64,000 bases of DNA from Roseiarcus sp963767245 (GCA_963767245.1 CAVYDG010000033.1:85910-149909); one strand, 5' to 3'; positions 33,518-43,683 are shown, counted from the stretch's first letter. Numbers and translations are program-made. The notes: a model not told the origin generated them from the sequence alone.

Positions 33518-34966
33518 ATGATTTGGGGCTCACGCGCATTTCAGGAGCGGCGCGGCGCATCCTGCCGCGCGTCGCTGCGGCGCGCCTTGCGTGCAGCCTT
33601 GCTTGCGACGGCGGGTCTGGCGGCGGTCGGCGCCGGCGCGGGCCGGGCGGAAACGGTCAACGGGGCGCTGATCAAGGCCTATGTCACCAATCCCGAGATC
33701 AACTCGCAGCGCGCGGCGGTCCGCCAGACCGACGAGGGCGTGCCCCAGGCGAACGCCGGCTATCTGCCCAAGGTGAGCGCCTTCGGCAACGCGTCGGTGT
33801 CTCATGTCACCGGGTCCCAGGTTGTTCCGGGCCAAGGCATCATCAATTACTCGACCGGCGCCTTTCCACGAGCTTACGGGGTGCAGGCCCAACAGACCGT
33901 CTTCGACGGTTATCAGACGATCAACAGGATCCGTGACGCGGAAACTCAGGTCATGGGCGCGCGCGAGCAGTTGCGCAACACCGAGCAGAACACCCTTCTC
34001 TCAGGGGTCACGGCCTACATGGACGTCCTCCTGGACACCGCCATCCTGGACCTCGATAACAACAATGTTCAGGTGTTGCAGGAGCAGTTGCGCGAGACCC
34101 GGGACCGATTTACCGTCGGCGAGGTGACGCGAACCGACGTCGCGCAAGCCGAAGCGAGCCTCGCCGGCGCCCAGGCGACCGCGCTCAGCGCTGTGGCGAC
34201 CTTGCAGGCCGCGGTCGCGACCTATCGGCAGGTGATCGGCGATCAGCCGACCAGCCTTGCGCCTGTGAAGCCGATCACCAAGCCGCTGCCGAAAACCCTG
34301 CCTGAGGCGATCACGATCTCGCAGGTCGAGCATCCGGCGATCACGGCCCTGTTGGATGGCGTCGATGCGGCCCAGCTCCAGATCAAGATCGCCGAGGGAG
34401 CGCTCTACCCCCAAGCTAGCATCACGGCGAGCGCCTCGAACAATTACGATGTGAACATCACCCCGGGACAAAAGGCGTTCCAGGCCGAAATCATCGGGCA
34501 GATCACCATTCCGATCTACCAAGGCGGCGCGGAATACGCTACGGTCCGGCAGTCCAAGGAAAGTCTGACCGTACAGGAACTGAGGGCGGATTCGGCGCGC
34601 GACCAGATCCGCCAGAACGTCGTCGCCGCCTGGGGCCGCGTTGAAGCCCAGGTCGGGGTGGTGCGCGCCGCGCGCGCCGCGGTCTCCGCCAACGAAGTTG
34701 CGCTGACCGGCGTGCGCGAAGAGGCCAAGGTCGGCCAGCGGACGACCCTCGACGTGCTCAACGCCCAGCAGGCGCTGTTGCAGTCGCGAACGACGCTGGT
34801 TACGGCCGAGCACGACCAGGTCGTCTTTTCGTACCAGCTGCTGTCCTCGATTGGGCGCCTCAACATCCCGACCCTCGGACTTGCGGTCGCCGAATATGAC
34901 CCGCGGGTGCATTTCGACCAGGTCAAGAACAAGTGGATCGGGCTCAGGACGCCGAGCGGACAATGA
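33518..34966 (+). CDS. tolC: TolC-family outer membrane efflux/type I secretion protein
   Basis: A 482-residue outer membrane channel. The N-terminus is basic and then hydrophobic (RRALRAALLATAGLAAVGAG, cleavage near GRAETV). Two outer membrane efflux repeats follow: LIKAYVTNPEINSQRAAVRQ and LLSGVTAYMDVLLDTAILDL in the first, FQAEIIGQITIPIYQGGAEYATVRQ and GQRTTLDVLNAQQALLQSRT in the second. The last part, LLSSIGRLNIPTLGL, is typical of Hyphomicrobiales TolC. It works with inner membrane pumps and adaptor proteins not in this window. The order PCMT-tolC-popZ-valS is conserved in the group. Confidence 0.93.
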   Translation: MIWGSRAFQERRGASCRASLRRALRAALLATAGLAAVGAGAGRAETVNGALIKAYVTNPEINSQRAAVRQTDEGVPQANAGYLPKVSAFGNASVSHVTGSQVVPGQGIINYSTGAFPRAYGVQAQQTVFDGYQTINRIRDAETQVMGAREQLRNTEQNTLLSGVTAYMDVLLDTAILDLDNNNVQVLQEQLRETRDRFTVGEVTRTDVAQAEASLAGAQATALSAVATLQAAVATYRQVIGDQPTSLAPVKPITKPLPKTLPEAITISQVEHPAITALLDGVDAAQLQIKIAEGALYPQASITASASNNYDVNITPGQKAFQAEIIGQITIPIYQGGAEYATVRQSKESLTVQELRADSARDQIRQNVVAAWGRVEAQVGVVRAARAAVSANEVALTGVREEAKVGQRTTLDVLNAQQALLQSRTTLVTAEHDQVVFSYQLLSSIGRLNIPTLGLAVAEYDPRVHFDQVKNKWIGLRTPSGQ

Positions 34967-35127
34967 GCTCCCGCCGCGTTCGCGCGCCGCTTGCCGGCAG
35001 CGGCTTCGAGCGACTATCGTGCGCAGCATCGGCGCCCGATTCGGCTATCGATGGCAGCGCGGTTTGATTCCAGAGTTGTGTGCGAGGCGTGTGGCACAAA
35101 CCCCTCGAACGGGGCAGGGCGGTCTGG

Positions 35128-35682
35128 ATGAGCGCAGTCAATTCGAATTTCGATGATCGCGATCCCGAGGCGATACGCCGCGCGCAGCGCGCCCATGAGC
35201 CGTCGATGGAAGAGATCCTGGCCTCGATCCGCAACATCATCGCCGAGGAGCGTGAGCCCGCGCAGGCTGCGGACCTCAAACCGGCGCCGCTTCCGCCGGC
35301 TGGCGCGCCGGCGCCCCAAATCGTCTATTCGAAGGACGCGTCAGCGCTGCACCGAAACCTCACCGAGGCGACCCTTCGGGCGGACGCCAATGCGCCGACG
35401 GTCGTATGGCGCCGGCCGCAGCCGGCCGAATCCCTGCCTGCCCCCGATCCGGTCGCACCCGACGAGGAGCCGCTTCTCTCGTCAGAGGCGAACGAAGCGG
35501 TTTCGGCCACGTTCGGCGCTTTATCGGCTAGTCTCGCGGCGCGCAGCGCCGAAGTCGCCGATGGCCTGGTGCGCGAAATGCTGCGTCCGATGCTGAAGCA
35601 GTGGCTGGACGAGAACCTCCCGGCAATCGTCGAGCGATTGGTGCGGGCGGAAATCCAGCGCGTCGCGCGCGGACGGAAGTAG
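35128..35682 (+). CDS. popZ: Polar organizing protein PopZ (DUF2497)
   Basis: A 184-residue scaffold that gathers at cell poles and anchors the chromosome origin via ParB. The two conserved ends are clear: the N-terminal helix HEPSMEEILASIRNIIAEE (about residues 23-41) that binds client proteins and the C-terminal oligomerisation region LVREMLRPMLKQWLDENLP with LVRAEIQRVARG. Between them lies an acidic, proline-rich disordered linker (PAPLPPAGAPAPQ, PDPVAPDEEP). Position directly upstream of valS is the usual one in alphaproteobacteria. Confidence 0.92.
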   Translation: MSAVNSNFDDRDPEAIRRAQRAHEPSMEEILASIRNIIAEEREPAQAADLKPAPLPPAGAPAPQIVYSKDASALHRNLTEATLRADANAPTVVWRRPQPAESLPAPDPVAPDEEPLLSSEANEAVSATFGALSASLAARSAEVADGLVREMLRPMLKQWLDENLPAIVERLVRAEIQRVARGRK

Positions 35683-35815
35683 GCGAGGGCGCCGGCCCAG
35701 GGATCGTGCGTTGACTTGAGCCGCGACGATGCGTTTATAGCCGGTCGGCGCTTGGGACTTCGGCGCCTGAGGCCTCCGGCCACGCACGGCGTGGCATCGC
35801 GCGGACCGGAATTCC

Positions 35816-38692
35816 ATGATGGACAAATCGTTCGACTTCGCGGCGCTCGAAGGCCGGGCCTCCGCGCTCTGGGAAGAGACCGGCGCGTTCCGGGCCGGAC
35901 GCCCCGAGCGTGCCGAGGCGCCGCCGTTCTGCGTCGTCATTCCGCCGCCGAACGTGACCGGCAACCTACACATGGGCCATGCGCTCAACAATACGTTGCA
36001 GGACATCCTGTGCCGCTATTGGCGCATGAACGGGCGCGACGTGCTCTGGCAGCCGGGCGTCGACCATGCCGGCATCGCCACCCAGATGGTCGTCGAGCGG
36101 ATGCTGATGGAGCGGCAGGAGCCCGACCGGCGCGCCCTTGGCCGCAAGGCGTTCGTCGAGCGCGTCTGGGAATGGAAGGCGGAATCGGGCGGCGCGATCG
36201 TCTCCCAGCTCAAGCGCCTTGGCGCCTCATGCGACTGGAGCCGCGAGCGGTTCACCCTTGACGAAGGCCTTTCGCGCGCCGTCGCCAAGGTTTTCGTCCA
36301 GCTCTATCGCGAGCGGCTCATCTACAAGGACAAGCGGCTCGTCAATTGGGACCCGAAGCTCCAGACCGCGATCTCGGATCTCGAGGTCGTCCAGGTCGAG
36401 ACCAGGGGCTCGTTCAAATGGTCGCGGGCGGACGGCGCGCCGCTCGACGCAGCGGCGCTCGCCAAGGTCCTCGCCAGGAATCCGAACGGCCATCGCTACG
36501 ACTTCGACTATCCGATCGTCGACGCTAACGGCGAAGAGACCGGCGAGCGCCTGACGGTCGCAACCACACGGCCGGAAACGATGCTCGGCGACACCGCGGT
36601 CGCTGTCCACCCCGACGACCCGCGCTTCCAGCATCTGATCGGCAAGCGGGTTCGTCTGCCCCTCGTCGGCAGGCTGATTGCGATCGTCGCCGATGCGTAT
36701 TCCGATCCGGGGAAGGGCACGGGCGCGGTCAAGATCACACCCGCCCACGACTTCAACGATTTCGAGGTCGGCAAGCGGCACGAGGCCGAAGGCGCGCGCC
36801 CGATCAATATCTTCGATGCGCAGGCGCGGGTGGTCCTCAAGGACAATCTCGACTTCTTCGAGGGGCTGGACAGCGATCACGACCACGCGCGGCTCATCGC
36901 TGCCGTTGACGGCCAGGACCGGTTCGTCGCCAGACTCAAGATCGTCGGGATGATGGCGCTCGCCGGCCTTTTGACTAGGATCGAGCCGCACGCCCACGCC
37001 GTTCCGCACGGCGACCGGTCGAACGCGGTCGTCGAGCCGTGGCTCACCGATCAGTGGTACGTCGACGCGAAGGCGCTCGCCGGGCCGGCGCTCGCCGCGG
37101 TGCGAAACGGCCAAACCCAGTTCGTGCCGAAGAACTGGGAGAAGACCTACTTCGATTGGCTCGAGAACATTCAGCCGTGGTGCGTGTCACGCCAGCTGTG
37201 GTGGGGGCATCAAATACCGGCTTGGTACGCCCCCTGGGGCGAGGTGTTTGTGGAGGAGACTGAGGATGCGGCTTTCGCCGCGGCGCTTGCCGACGGCGTC
37301 GAGCGGGGCGCGCTGACTGAAAGCGAAGCCGAAGCCCTGGCAACCAATCCGGCGAGGCTTGCGGAAGCTTTCGCGCGCGACGAGGATGTGCTCGACACCT
37401 GGTTTTCCTCGGCGCTTTGGCCGTTCTCAACCCTCGGCTGGCCGGACGAGGCGCCCGAGCTCAAACGATTCTACCCGACCGACACGCTCGTCACCGGCTT
37501 CGACATCATCTTTTTCTGGGTCGCGCGGATGATGATGATGGGTCTGCACTTTCAGAACGAAATCCCGTTCCGCGATGTCTACATCCACGCCCTCGTGCGC
37601 GACGAGAAGGGGGCGAAAATGTCGAAATCGAAGGGCAATGTCATCGATCCGATCGACCTCATCGACCGCTTTGGCGCCGATGCGTTGCGGTTCACGCTCG
37701 CGGCGATGGCGGCGCAAGGACGCGACATCAAGCTCAGTGAGGGCAGGATCGAGGGCTACCGCAACTTCGCCACCAAGCTTTGGAACGCCTCGCGCTTCGC
37801 CGAACTGAACGGCTGCACCCGGGTCGCGGGTTTCGACCCCGCAGCCGCGCACGAACCCTTGAACCGCTGGATCCTCGGCGAGGCCGCCAAGGCGGCGGCG
37901 GAAACAGCGTTCGCGATCGAAGCCTATCGCTTCAACGACGCCGCCAACGCAGTTTATCGGTTCGTCTGGAGCGTGTTCTGCGACTGGCATCTCGAACTCG
38001 CCAAGCCGGTGCTGCAGGAGCCCGCGGACCCCCTGGCCAGGGCCGAGACCCAGGCGACGATCGCCCATGTGCTCGATGCGATCTACGCGATTCTGCATCC
38101 CTTCATGCCGTTCCTCACCGAGGAGCTTTGGGCGATCAAGGGCGAAAGCGGACCGAGGCGTCAGGGGCCCCTGGCGCTCGGGCCGTGGCCCACCCAGGGT
38201 TTCGAAGTCGATGAGGCGGTCGAGGCCGAAATCGGTTTCCTGGTCGACCTCATCGCCGAAATTCGTTCGGTGAAATCGGAAATGGGCGTGCCGCCTTCGA
38301 CGCTGACGCCGCTCGTTCTCGTCGCTCCGAGCCAGACGGCGGAGAGCACCGCGCGCGCCTGGAGCGAGAGCATCAGGCGTCTCGCCCGCGTCAGCTCGGT
38401 CGAAACGGCCGCGGCCGCGCCGGCGGGCGCGCTTGAGCTCGTGGTGCGCGGCGAAGCGGTCGCGCTGCCGCTCGCCGGCGTCGTCGATCTCAAGGCGGAA
38501 AGAGCGCGCCTCGACAAAGAGATCGCGAGGGTGGGGCAGGAAATCGCCAAGGTCGAGGCGAAGCTTGGCAACCTCGACTTCGTCGCCCGGGCGCCCGAAG
38601 ACGTCATCGCCGAGCATGAGGATCGGCTCGAGGCGTTTCAGGCGCGTCTGGTTAAGGTTAACGCAGCGCGGGAGCGGCTGGAGCGCGTCTGA
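35816..38692 (+). CDS. valS: Valyl-tRNA synthetase
   Basis: ValS (958 residues) charges tRNA-Val. The class I signatures are PPPNVTGNLHMGHAL (HIGH motif, about residue 43) and GAKMSKSKGNVIDP (KMSKS, about 602). The editing domain is between (TTRPETMLGDTAVAVHPDD, near 243), the anticodon-binding domain follows, and the C-terminal coiled coil is LKAERARLDKEIARVGQEI near 895-940. Start may be either of two adjacent ATGs (35816, 35819). It is full length and unbroken over 2.9 kb. Confidence 0.97.
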   Translation: MMDKSFDFAALEGRASALWEETGAFRAGRPERAEAPPFCVVIPPPNVTGNLHMGHALNNTLQDILCRYWRMNGRDVLWQPGVDHAGIATQMVVERMLMERQEPDRRALGRKAFVERVWEWKAESGGAIVSQLKRLGASCDWSRERFTLDEGLSRAVAKVFVQLYRERLIYKDKRLVNWDPKLQTAISDLEVVQVETRGSFKWSRADGAPLDAAALAKVLARNPNGHRYDFDYPIVDANGEETGERLTVATTRPETMLGDTAVAVHPDDPRFQHLIGKRVRLPLVGRLIAIVADAYSDPGKGTGAVKITPAHDFNDFEVGKRHEAEGARPINIFDAQARVVLKDNLDFFEGLDSDHDHARLIAAVDGQDRFVARLKIVGMMALAGLLTRIEPHAHAVPHGDRSNAVVEPWLTDQWYVDAKALAGPALAAVRNGQTQFVPKNWEKTYFDWLENIQPWCVSRQLWWGHQIPAWYAPWGEVFVEETEDAAFAAALADGVERGALTESEAEALATNPARLAEAFARDEDVLDTWFSSALWPFSTLGWPDEAPELKRFYPTDTLVTGFDIIFFWVARMMMMGLHFQNEIPFRDVYIHALVRDEKGAKMSKSKGNVIDPIDLIDRFGADALRFTLAAMAAQGRDIKLSEGRIEGYRNFATKLWNASRFAELNGCTRVAGFDPAAAHEPLNRWILGEAAKAAAETAFAIEAYRFNDAANAVYRFVWSVFCDWHLELAKPVLQEPADPLARAETQATIAHVLDAIYAILHPFMPFLTEELWAIKGESGPRRQGPLALGPWPTQGFEVDEAVEAEIGFLVDLIAEIRSVKSEMGVPPSTLTPLVLVAPSQTAESTARAWSESIRRLARVSSVETAAAAPAGALELVVRGEAVALPLAGVVDLKAERARLDKEIARVGQEIAKVEAKLGNLDFVARAPEDVIAEHEDRLEAFQARLVKVNAARERLERV

Positions 38693-38892
38693 AGGCATGG
38701 CCGAGGCGCCATATTGTTGCTTTTGCGCAACAGCTCGGCGGCAAGTCTTCCGGAACGAGATTCCGGCTGGAAGGCGCCGCGATTGCGCCATAAACGGCTC
38801 GCAGTTTCGAAGCCCATTGATGACGAAAGTCGTCCGTGTCGCGAGCGCCACCAACGCGCCGCGACGCGGCCGGAAGGCAGCTCGGGATCGAT

Positions 38893-39840
38893 ATGAGCGT
38901 ATTGGCGCGTGCGGAAGTTCGGTTTGATAGGGCGCCATTGCGCCGCTGCCTCGCATTCGCAGCCATCGGATCTCTGGCATTCGGGTTCGCGCCGGCCTTC
39001 GCCTTCGACGGCTCGACGTCGAGCGCGCCGGAAAAGATCCCCGGGAGCTTCAGCGACCCCCAGCAGGCTTTGCGCGTCGGGGTCGATGACTTGAAGGCCG
39101 GGAACGCGGTAGGCTCGGTGCCCGCTCTCACCTACGCGGCCGAAGCCGGACAGGCGATCGCACGATGGAAACTGGGCGAGATGTACGCTGACGGCGACGG
39201 CGTGGCGCGCGACGACGTGAAGGCCTACCACTACTTTAACCAGATGGTCGAAGACTACGACGAGGACCAGCCGGACCGGCGAAACCTCGGCGCGATCTCC
39301 AACGCTTTCGTCGCTGTCGGCGTCTACTGCCTGAATGGCATTCCCAACAGCGATGTCCGGGCCGACCCGCGGCGCGCGCACGAATTGTTCCAATATGCGG
39401 CGACGATTTTCGGCGACCCGAACGCGCAGTACAATCTGGCCCACATGTATCTGGTCGGCGCGGGCGGGGTCGCCAAGGACAGCGTCGCCGCCGTGCGGTG
39501 GCTGGCGGTGTCGGCGGAGAAGGGCCATGCCCCCTCGGAGGCCCTGCTCGGCCAGATGCTGTTCACCGGCGAAGGCGTGCCGCATCAGCGAGCGCGTGGG
39601 CTGATGTGGCTTGAATTCGCCAAGGACGCGGCGCCGGATCCCAAGGAGGCGTGGATACGCGACCTCTATCAGCATGATTACGAGCTCGCGGCCGACGACG
39701 AACGGCAGGCGGCCGCGGCCATGCATGATGCGCGCGCAAAGGGAACGTCGCCTCCGGGCACCGTTAAGAGCGTCATCAAGAGCTTCCTCCGGCCGCTCGC
39801 TCCCATTCTGACCGGATTGGCTCCGCCGCCAGCGCAGTGA
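38893..39840 (+). CDS. exoR: ExoR-like periplasmic regulator with Sel1 repeats
   Basis: A 315-residue exported protein. A signal peptide is at about residues 18-40 (CLAFAAIGSLAFGFAPAFA). Sel1-like repeats follow: AIARWKLGEMYADGDGVARD, then NAQYNLAHMYLVGAGG and SEALLGQMLFTGEGVPHQR with RGLMWLEFAKDAAPD. The order and the segment YCLNGIPNSDVRADPRRAHELFQYAATIFGDPNAQ closely match ExoR of Sinorhizobium, which binds the sensor ExoS in the periplasm and blocks ExoS-ChvI signalling for exopolysaccharide and motility. The chvI-exoS genes are not in the window. The name rests on family recognition by eye. Confidence 0.82.
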   Translation: MSVLARAEVRFDRAPLRRCLAFAAIGSLAFGFAPAFAFDGSTSSAPEKIPGSFSDPQQALRVGVDDLKAGNAVGSVPALTYAAEAGQAIARWKLGEMYADGDGVARDDVKAYHYFNQMVEDYDEDQPDRRNLGAISNAFVAVGVYCLNGIPNSDVRADPRRAHELFQYAATIFGDPNAQYNLAHMYLVGAGGVAKDSVAAVRWLAVSAEKGHAPSEALLGQMLFTGEGVPHQRARGLMWLEFAKDAAPDPKEAWIRDLYQHDYELAADDERQAAAAMHDARAKGTSPPGTVKSVIKSFLRPLAPILTGLAPPPAQ

Positions 39841-40068
39841 AGGCGGCTCAGCCTGGCGAGGCTACGCGCCGCGCCCGCGGGCTCGCGGCCGTTGACCCGC
39901 TCCTTACCATGACAATCGCCCAGCGCTCAAAGAGACCCGTCGCCCCGCTGCGACCGGGCTGCGGCATGACAGACGCGCTATGATGGGTTAGGCGGCTTCT
40001 GCGAACGGCGGCGCGACCGCGATCATCCACGGCCGGACCCAGACTTTCGCAGCGGAGAGACGATCGCA

Positions 40069-40203
40069 ATGTTTGAGATTGGCCTCCGGCTAGCGAAAGG
40101 GCCCTGGGCGGCGGCGGCGCTCATTTGCCTCGCGGCGTTCGTCGTCCTGTTCGCGCTCGCCGGTCAGACGCTCAACGCCCCGTTCGTCTATACCCCCGGA
40201 TGA
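40069..40203 (+). CDS. 44-residue single-helix membrane protein upstream of acyltransferase
   Basis: A short gene with a GGAGAG ribosome site (40053-40058) and ATG at 40069. It encodes MFEIGLRLAKGPWAAAALIC then LAAFVVLFALAGQTLNAPF: one membrane helix at about residues 12-34 and a short periplasmic tail. Its TGA overlaps the ATG of the acyltransferase (ATGA at 40200-40203), so the two are translated together. It may be a small partner of the acyltransferase or a leader that sets its translation. No similarity is recognised. Confidence 0.6.
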   Translation: MFEIGLRLAKGPWAAAALICLAAFVVLFALAGQTLNAPFVYTPG

Positions 40204-42641
40204 AACGCAGCGCCTCGCTCGATTTCCTGCGTGGAGGGGCGGCGTTCGCGGTCGCGATTCCCCACTACCTGACTTTGAACGCGCCGTTTCAGCCGTTCGC
40301 GGAAGCCTCCGCGATCGCCGGCGTCGAGGTCTTCTTCGTCCTCAGCGGCTTCGTGCTCGCGCCGCAGATCGTCGATTGGGTGGTCGGAAAGCCGTGGCGC
40401 AATCTCGGCGTGTTCCTCGTCCGGCGCTGGATGCGAACCATCCCGCCCTATGTCGTCGCGCTTGTCGTCGTCGCGCTGATGACCGGCAACCTCCTCACTG
40501 CCGACTTTGTCCGCTACCTCTTCTACGTCGAGAATCTCTTCGTCTCCGCCAATCACACGGACTTTTATCCGGTGGCCTGGAGCCTGGCGGTCGAGGAGTG
40601 GTTCTACGTGCTGTTTGCGCCCGCGCTGTTCGTGGTCGCGATGCTCCTCGGGAGACGCGACCGGCGGCTCGAGGCGACGTTCGCGATTTTGGTCATCGTC
40701 GTCGTGGCGGCGCTGAGGTTTGCGTTTGCATCCCACGATTGGGACTTGAACGTCCGCCGGGTCACGCTGTTCCGCATCGACTCGATCGTTTGGGGCTTCC
40801 TGCTCTATCTGGCGCTCGAGCGGTTGCCTCCGCTCGCGCTTGACGACGCCACGGGCCGCAAGCGACTGGGCGCGTTGGTCGTGCTGCTTGCGCTTCTCGT
40901 TCCGGCCGAGATCGGCGTCGCCATTTTCGCGATTGGCGGCGATGTGTCGGCGCAACAGGCGTTTCCGTACGTCTCGGCGGCGTTCGGCATGGCCTGCCTC
41001 GGCGTCTTCCATCAGGCGGATAACGCTTTCCGCGGCCGTTTCGTCAGGGGCGCGAGCTTCTATCTCGGCCGCATCTCGTACTCGGTCTATCTCTTCCATC
41101 TCATGATCGTCATGGCGCTGAAGCCAAGGATTGCATCCGCGCCGCTCATCCTCCAGTTGGCGATTTATGTCGTCCTGATCCTGGCGCTGTCGACGATCTT
41201 CTTTGCCGGATTCGAGCGCTCGATTCTGGTCGCGCGGCCCTATTATACCGCCGCGCGGCGAGAAGTCGCCGTAGCGGATGTTGCGCAGCGGGGTAAGGCT
41301 CGCCGTTTTCGTCTCTCGCTCGTGTCGGTGGCGCTCGCTCTCGCGGCCGTCGGCGCCGGCGTCCTCGCCCGCAACGCCTTCATGGCGAACAAGCCCTATG
41401 CGTTCTATGGCCTGCTATTCGCGACCGCATTCCTCGCGCTCGCGTTGTGCGAAAGAACGCGTCCTGCTTCGGGCGGTGCGCTCGCTGCGGCGGCGCGGGC
41501 CTTCCTCCTGTTCGCGTTCGCGCTGCCGGTCGCCGACACTCTCTACCGTCATTCGAACGGATTGCCGCTCGCCGCGACCATCGCTCAGCCGACCTATTCT
41601 TATCGCGCCGCGCACGCCAATCCGGCCGCGTTCGCGGTCTGGTGGTACTATTATCTCAACGAGTGGATCAGGGACGATGGCATAAGATCGAAGATCGACG
41701 CGCCGGACCCGCAAAAGAAGCTGCCGTTCGTCCTTGTTCCTGGTTCCTCCGGGGGCATGTTCGACACCACGATCCGGATCAACAATCTCGGCTTTCGCGG
41801 TCCGGACTTGCCGCCCGACAAGGTCGACGCTTTCCGCATCTTCGCTCTCGGCGAGTTGCAGACCTTTGGGCCCACCTTGCGCGACGGCGAGCGCCCATGG
41901 CCGGAGCTGCTGCAGGATCTGTTCGACCGCCATGCCGAGTGCGGACGCAGAGTCGAGGTCGTCAACGCCGGAACCGAGGCCTATACGCTCGAAGACAATC
42001 TCGAGCGCATGCGCCGGGACATCCTGCCGCTCAAGCCCGATCTGATCCTGAGCGCCCACGGCATGAACGGCCTGCTCGCGTTCGGCCTGCGGCGTGTTCC
42101 CGAGCCTAACGAGCCGGGCGTGCGGCCGCGGGCGTCGGCGCTCATCGGCAGCGCGGTGCTGACAATCGAGCGCCTTGCTCACGACTGGCGGAGCCAGAGT
42201 TCGGCCGAGGCGCGGCCGGCGGCTTTGCCGCCGATGCCCGACGCCGAATTGATGAAAAGCCGCTACGCCGAGGCCTATCGCGAGCTGATCGCGCTCGCGC
42301 GCGACAATGGCGTGGACGTCGCGCTCGCGGACTCGAGCATGGCGATCGACGAAGAGAGCCCGCGTGAGGTCAAGGACTTCTACGGCGCGGTGTTCAAGCC
42401 GATCGATGACATCATCGCCGCCAACGCCGCCCACAATCGCATGGTGCGGCTCTTGAGCGACGAAGAGCGCGTCCCGCTCGTTGATACAACGCAGGCCCTC
42501 GACGGGCAGTGGGACGACGACCTCTATCTCGACATCGTGCACTTCACCGAAGCCGGCAACGAGCGAGTCGCGGGCGTCGTCTTCCGACAGCTTCTGCCGA
42601 TTCTGGCGGAGCGGGACGGGTTGAAATGCTCGCTGCGCTGA
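40200..42641 (+). CDS. Acyltransferase-3 family membrane protein with C-terminal SGNH-like domain
   Basis: An 813-residue protein. The first about 370 residues are an acyltransferase-3 domain: MKRSASLDFLRGGAAFAVAI, GVEVFFVLSGFVLAP, LVRRWMRTIPPYVVALV and PVAWSLAVEEWFYVLFAP, with about ten helices; further helices reach about residue 445. The rest is periplasmic and SGNH-hydrolase-like: LGELQTFGPTLRDGERPW near 550, VEVVNAGTEAYT near 585, AHGMNGLL near 619 and DIVHFTEAGNERVAG at about 778, the usual Asp/His pair. The block I Ser (GGST in relatives) is missing. Such fusions O-acetylate surface glycans. The donor is probably acetyl-CoA; the glycan is unknown. Confidence 0.88.
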   Translation: MKRSASLDFLRGGAAFAVAIPHYLTLNAPFQPFAEASAIAGVEVFFVLSGFVLAPQIVDWVVGKPWRNLGVFLVRRWMRTIPPYVVALVVVALMTGNLLTADFVRYLFYVENLFVSANHTDFYPVAWSLAVEEWFYVLFAPALFVVAMLLGRRDRRLEATFAILVIVVVAALRFAFASHDWDLNVRRVTLFRIDSIVWGFLLYLALERLPPLALDDATGRKRLGALVVLLALLVPAEIGVAIFAIGGDVSAQQAFPYVSAAFGMACLGVFHQADNAFRGRFVRGASFYLGRISYSVYLFHLMIVMALKPRIASAPLILQLAIYVVLILALSTIFFAGFERSILVARPYYTAARREVAVADVAQRGKARRFRLSLVSVALALAAVGAGVLARNAFMANKPYAFYGLLFATAFLALALCERTRPASGGALAAAARAFLLFAFALPVADTLYRHSNGLPLAATIAQPTYSYRAAHANPAAFAVWWYYYLNEWIRDDGIRSKIDAPDPQKKLPFVLVPGSSGGMFDTTIRINNLGFRGPDLPPDKVDAFRIFALGELQTFGPTLRDGERPWPELLQDLFDRHAECGRRVEVVNAGTEAYTLEDNLERMRRDILPLKPDLILSAHGMNGLLAFGLRRVPEPNEPGVRPRASALIGSAVLTIERLAHDWRSQSSAEARPAALPPMPDAELMKSRYAEAYRELIALARDNGVDVALADSSMAIDEESPREVKDFYGAVFKPIDDIIAANAAHNRMVRLLSDEERVPLVDTTQALDGQWDDDLYLDIVHFTEAGNERVAGVVFRQLLPILAERDGLKCSLR

Positions 42642-42729
42642 CGCGCGTCGATCGCGGGCGCACGCCCGAATAGTCGTGGTCGTTTTCGAAGCGGCATAGC
42701 ATGCGCCGCGGCAAAAACAGGAATCATCC

Positions 42730-43614
42730 ATGGCCCAAAGCGAAATCGACGCCGTTCGCGCCCTTCTTGGCGCCAAGCCGCGGCCGGTGGGCTGGGAGGA
42801 GCGGCGCCAGCGCATTGACGAGGTCGGCTCGGTCTGGCCGGTCGCCGGCGACGTCAAGCTCGAGGCGGTCGATCTCGACGGCGTGCCCGGCGAATGGTCG
42901 ATCGTCCCCGGCAGCGACCCGTCTCGGGTGCTGATGTTCTTTCACGGTGGGGGATATTGCTCGGGCTCGATCCTGAGCCACCGCCGGTTGGTGACCGAGG
43001 CCGGGCGCGCAGGGGGGCTAAGCACGCTTGCCGTCGGCTACCGCCTGGCGCCCGAGCATCCATTCCCCTCGGCGTATCAGGATGCGCTCACCGCGTGGCG
43101 GCGCCTGCTCAAGCTCGGATACGCCGCCAAGCGCATAGCGGTCGGCGGTGACAGCGCGGGCGGTGGGTTGACGCTTGCGCTGGTCGGCGAGCTCAAGCGC
43201 ACGGGCGAGGAACTGCCCGGCTGCCTTTGGCTCTTGTCGCCGTGGACCGATCTGACGATGTCGGGGGCGACGCTCCTCAGCAAGGGCGCGATCGATCCGC
43301 TCATTCATAAGGAATATCTCGAGGAGCTGGCCCATGCCTATCTGCCCGAGGGCATGGACCGGAAGGACCCGCGCGTTTCGCCGCTCTACGCGGATCTCGC
43401 TTGCCTGCCGCCGACCCTGATCCAGGTCGGCTCGGCCGAGACGCTGCTGGACGACTCGACCCGCTTCGCCGAGGCCGCCGGCGCCGCTGACGTCGGCGTG
43501 ACGCTCGAAATCTGGCCGCACATGATTCATGCTTGGCCGATGTGGAACGCGCGCCTCGAACCCGGCCGCCGCGCGCTCGCGAGCGCGGGCGCGTTCATCC
43601 GGCGTTGGCTTTAG
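42730..43614 (+). CDS. Alpha/beta hydrolase, hormone-sensitive-lipase (acetyl esterase) type
   Basis: A 294-residue esterase. The oxyanion motif MFFHGGGYCSGS is near residue 72, the nucleophile elbow VGGDSAGGGLTLAL near 140, the acid in GSAETLLDDSTRFAE near 240, and the His in WPHMIHAWPMW near 262. The N-terminal cap region is short. This family cleaves short acyl esters from alcohols, drugs or polyhydroxyalkanoate-like substrates. It lies downstream of the acyltransferase on the same strand after 88 bp, so a role on acylated glycans is possible but not shown. Confidence 0.9.
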   Translation: MAQSEIDAVRALLGAKPRPVGWEERRQRIDEVGSVWPVAGDVKLEAVDLDGVPGEWSIVPGSDPSRVLMFFHGGGYCSGSILSHRRLVTEAGRAGGLSTLAVGYRLAPEHPFPSAYQDALTAWRRLLKLGYAAKRIAVGGDSAGGGLTLALVGELKRTGEELPGCLWLLSPWTDLTMSGATLLSKGAIDPLIHKEYLEELAHAYLPEGMDRKDPRVSPLYADLACLPPTLIQVGSAETLLDDSTRFAEAAGAADVGVTLEIWPHMIHAWPMWNARLEPGRRALASAGAFIRRWL

Positions 43615-43683
43615 GCGGGAGCGCTTGCACGGGCGCCCCGATGCTTGTTCGTGCTTGCCAAAGCCGGCGAATGGGGGCAGGCG

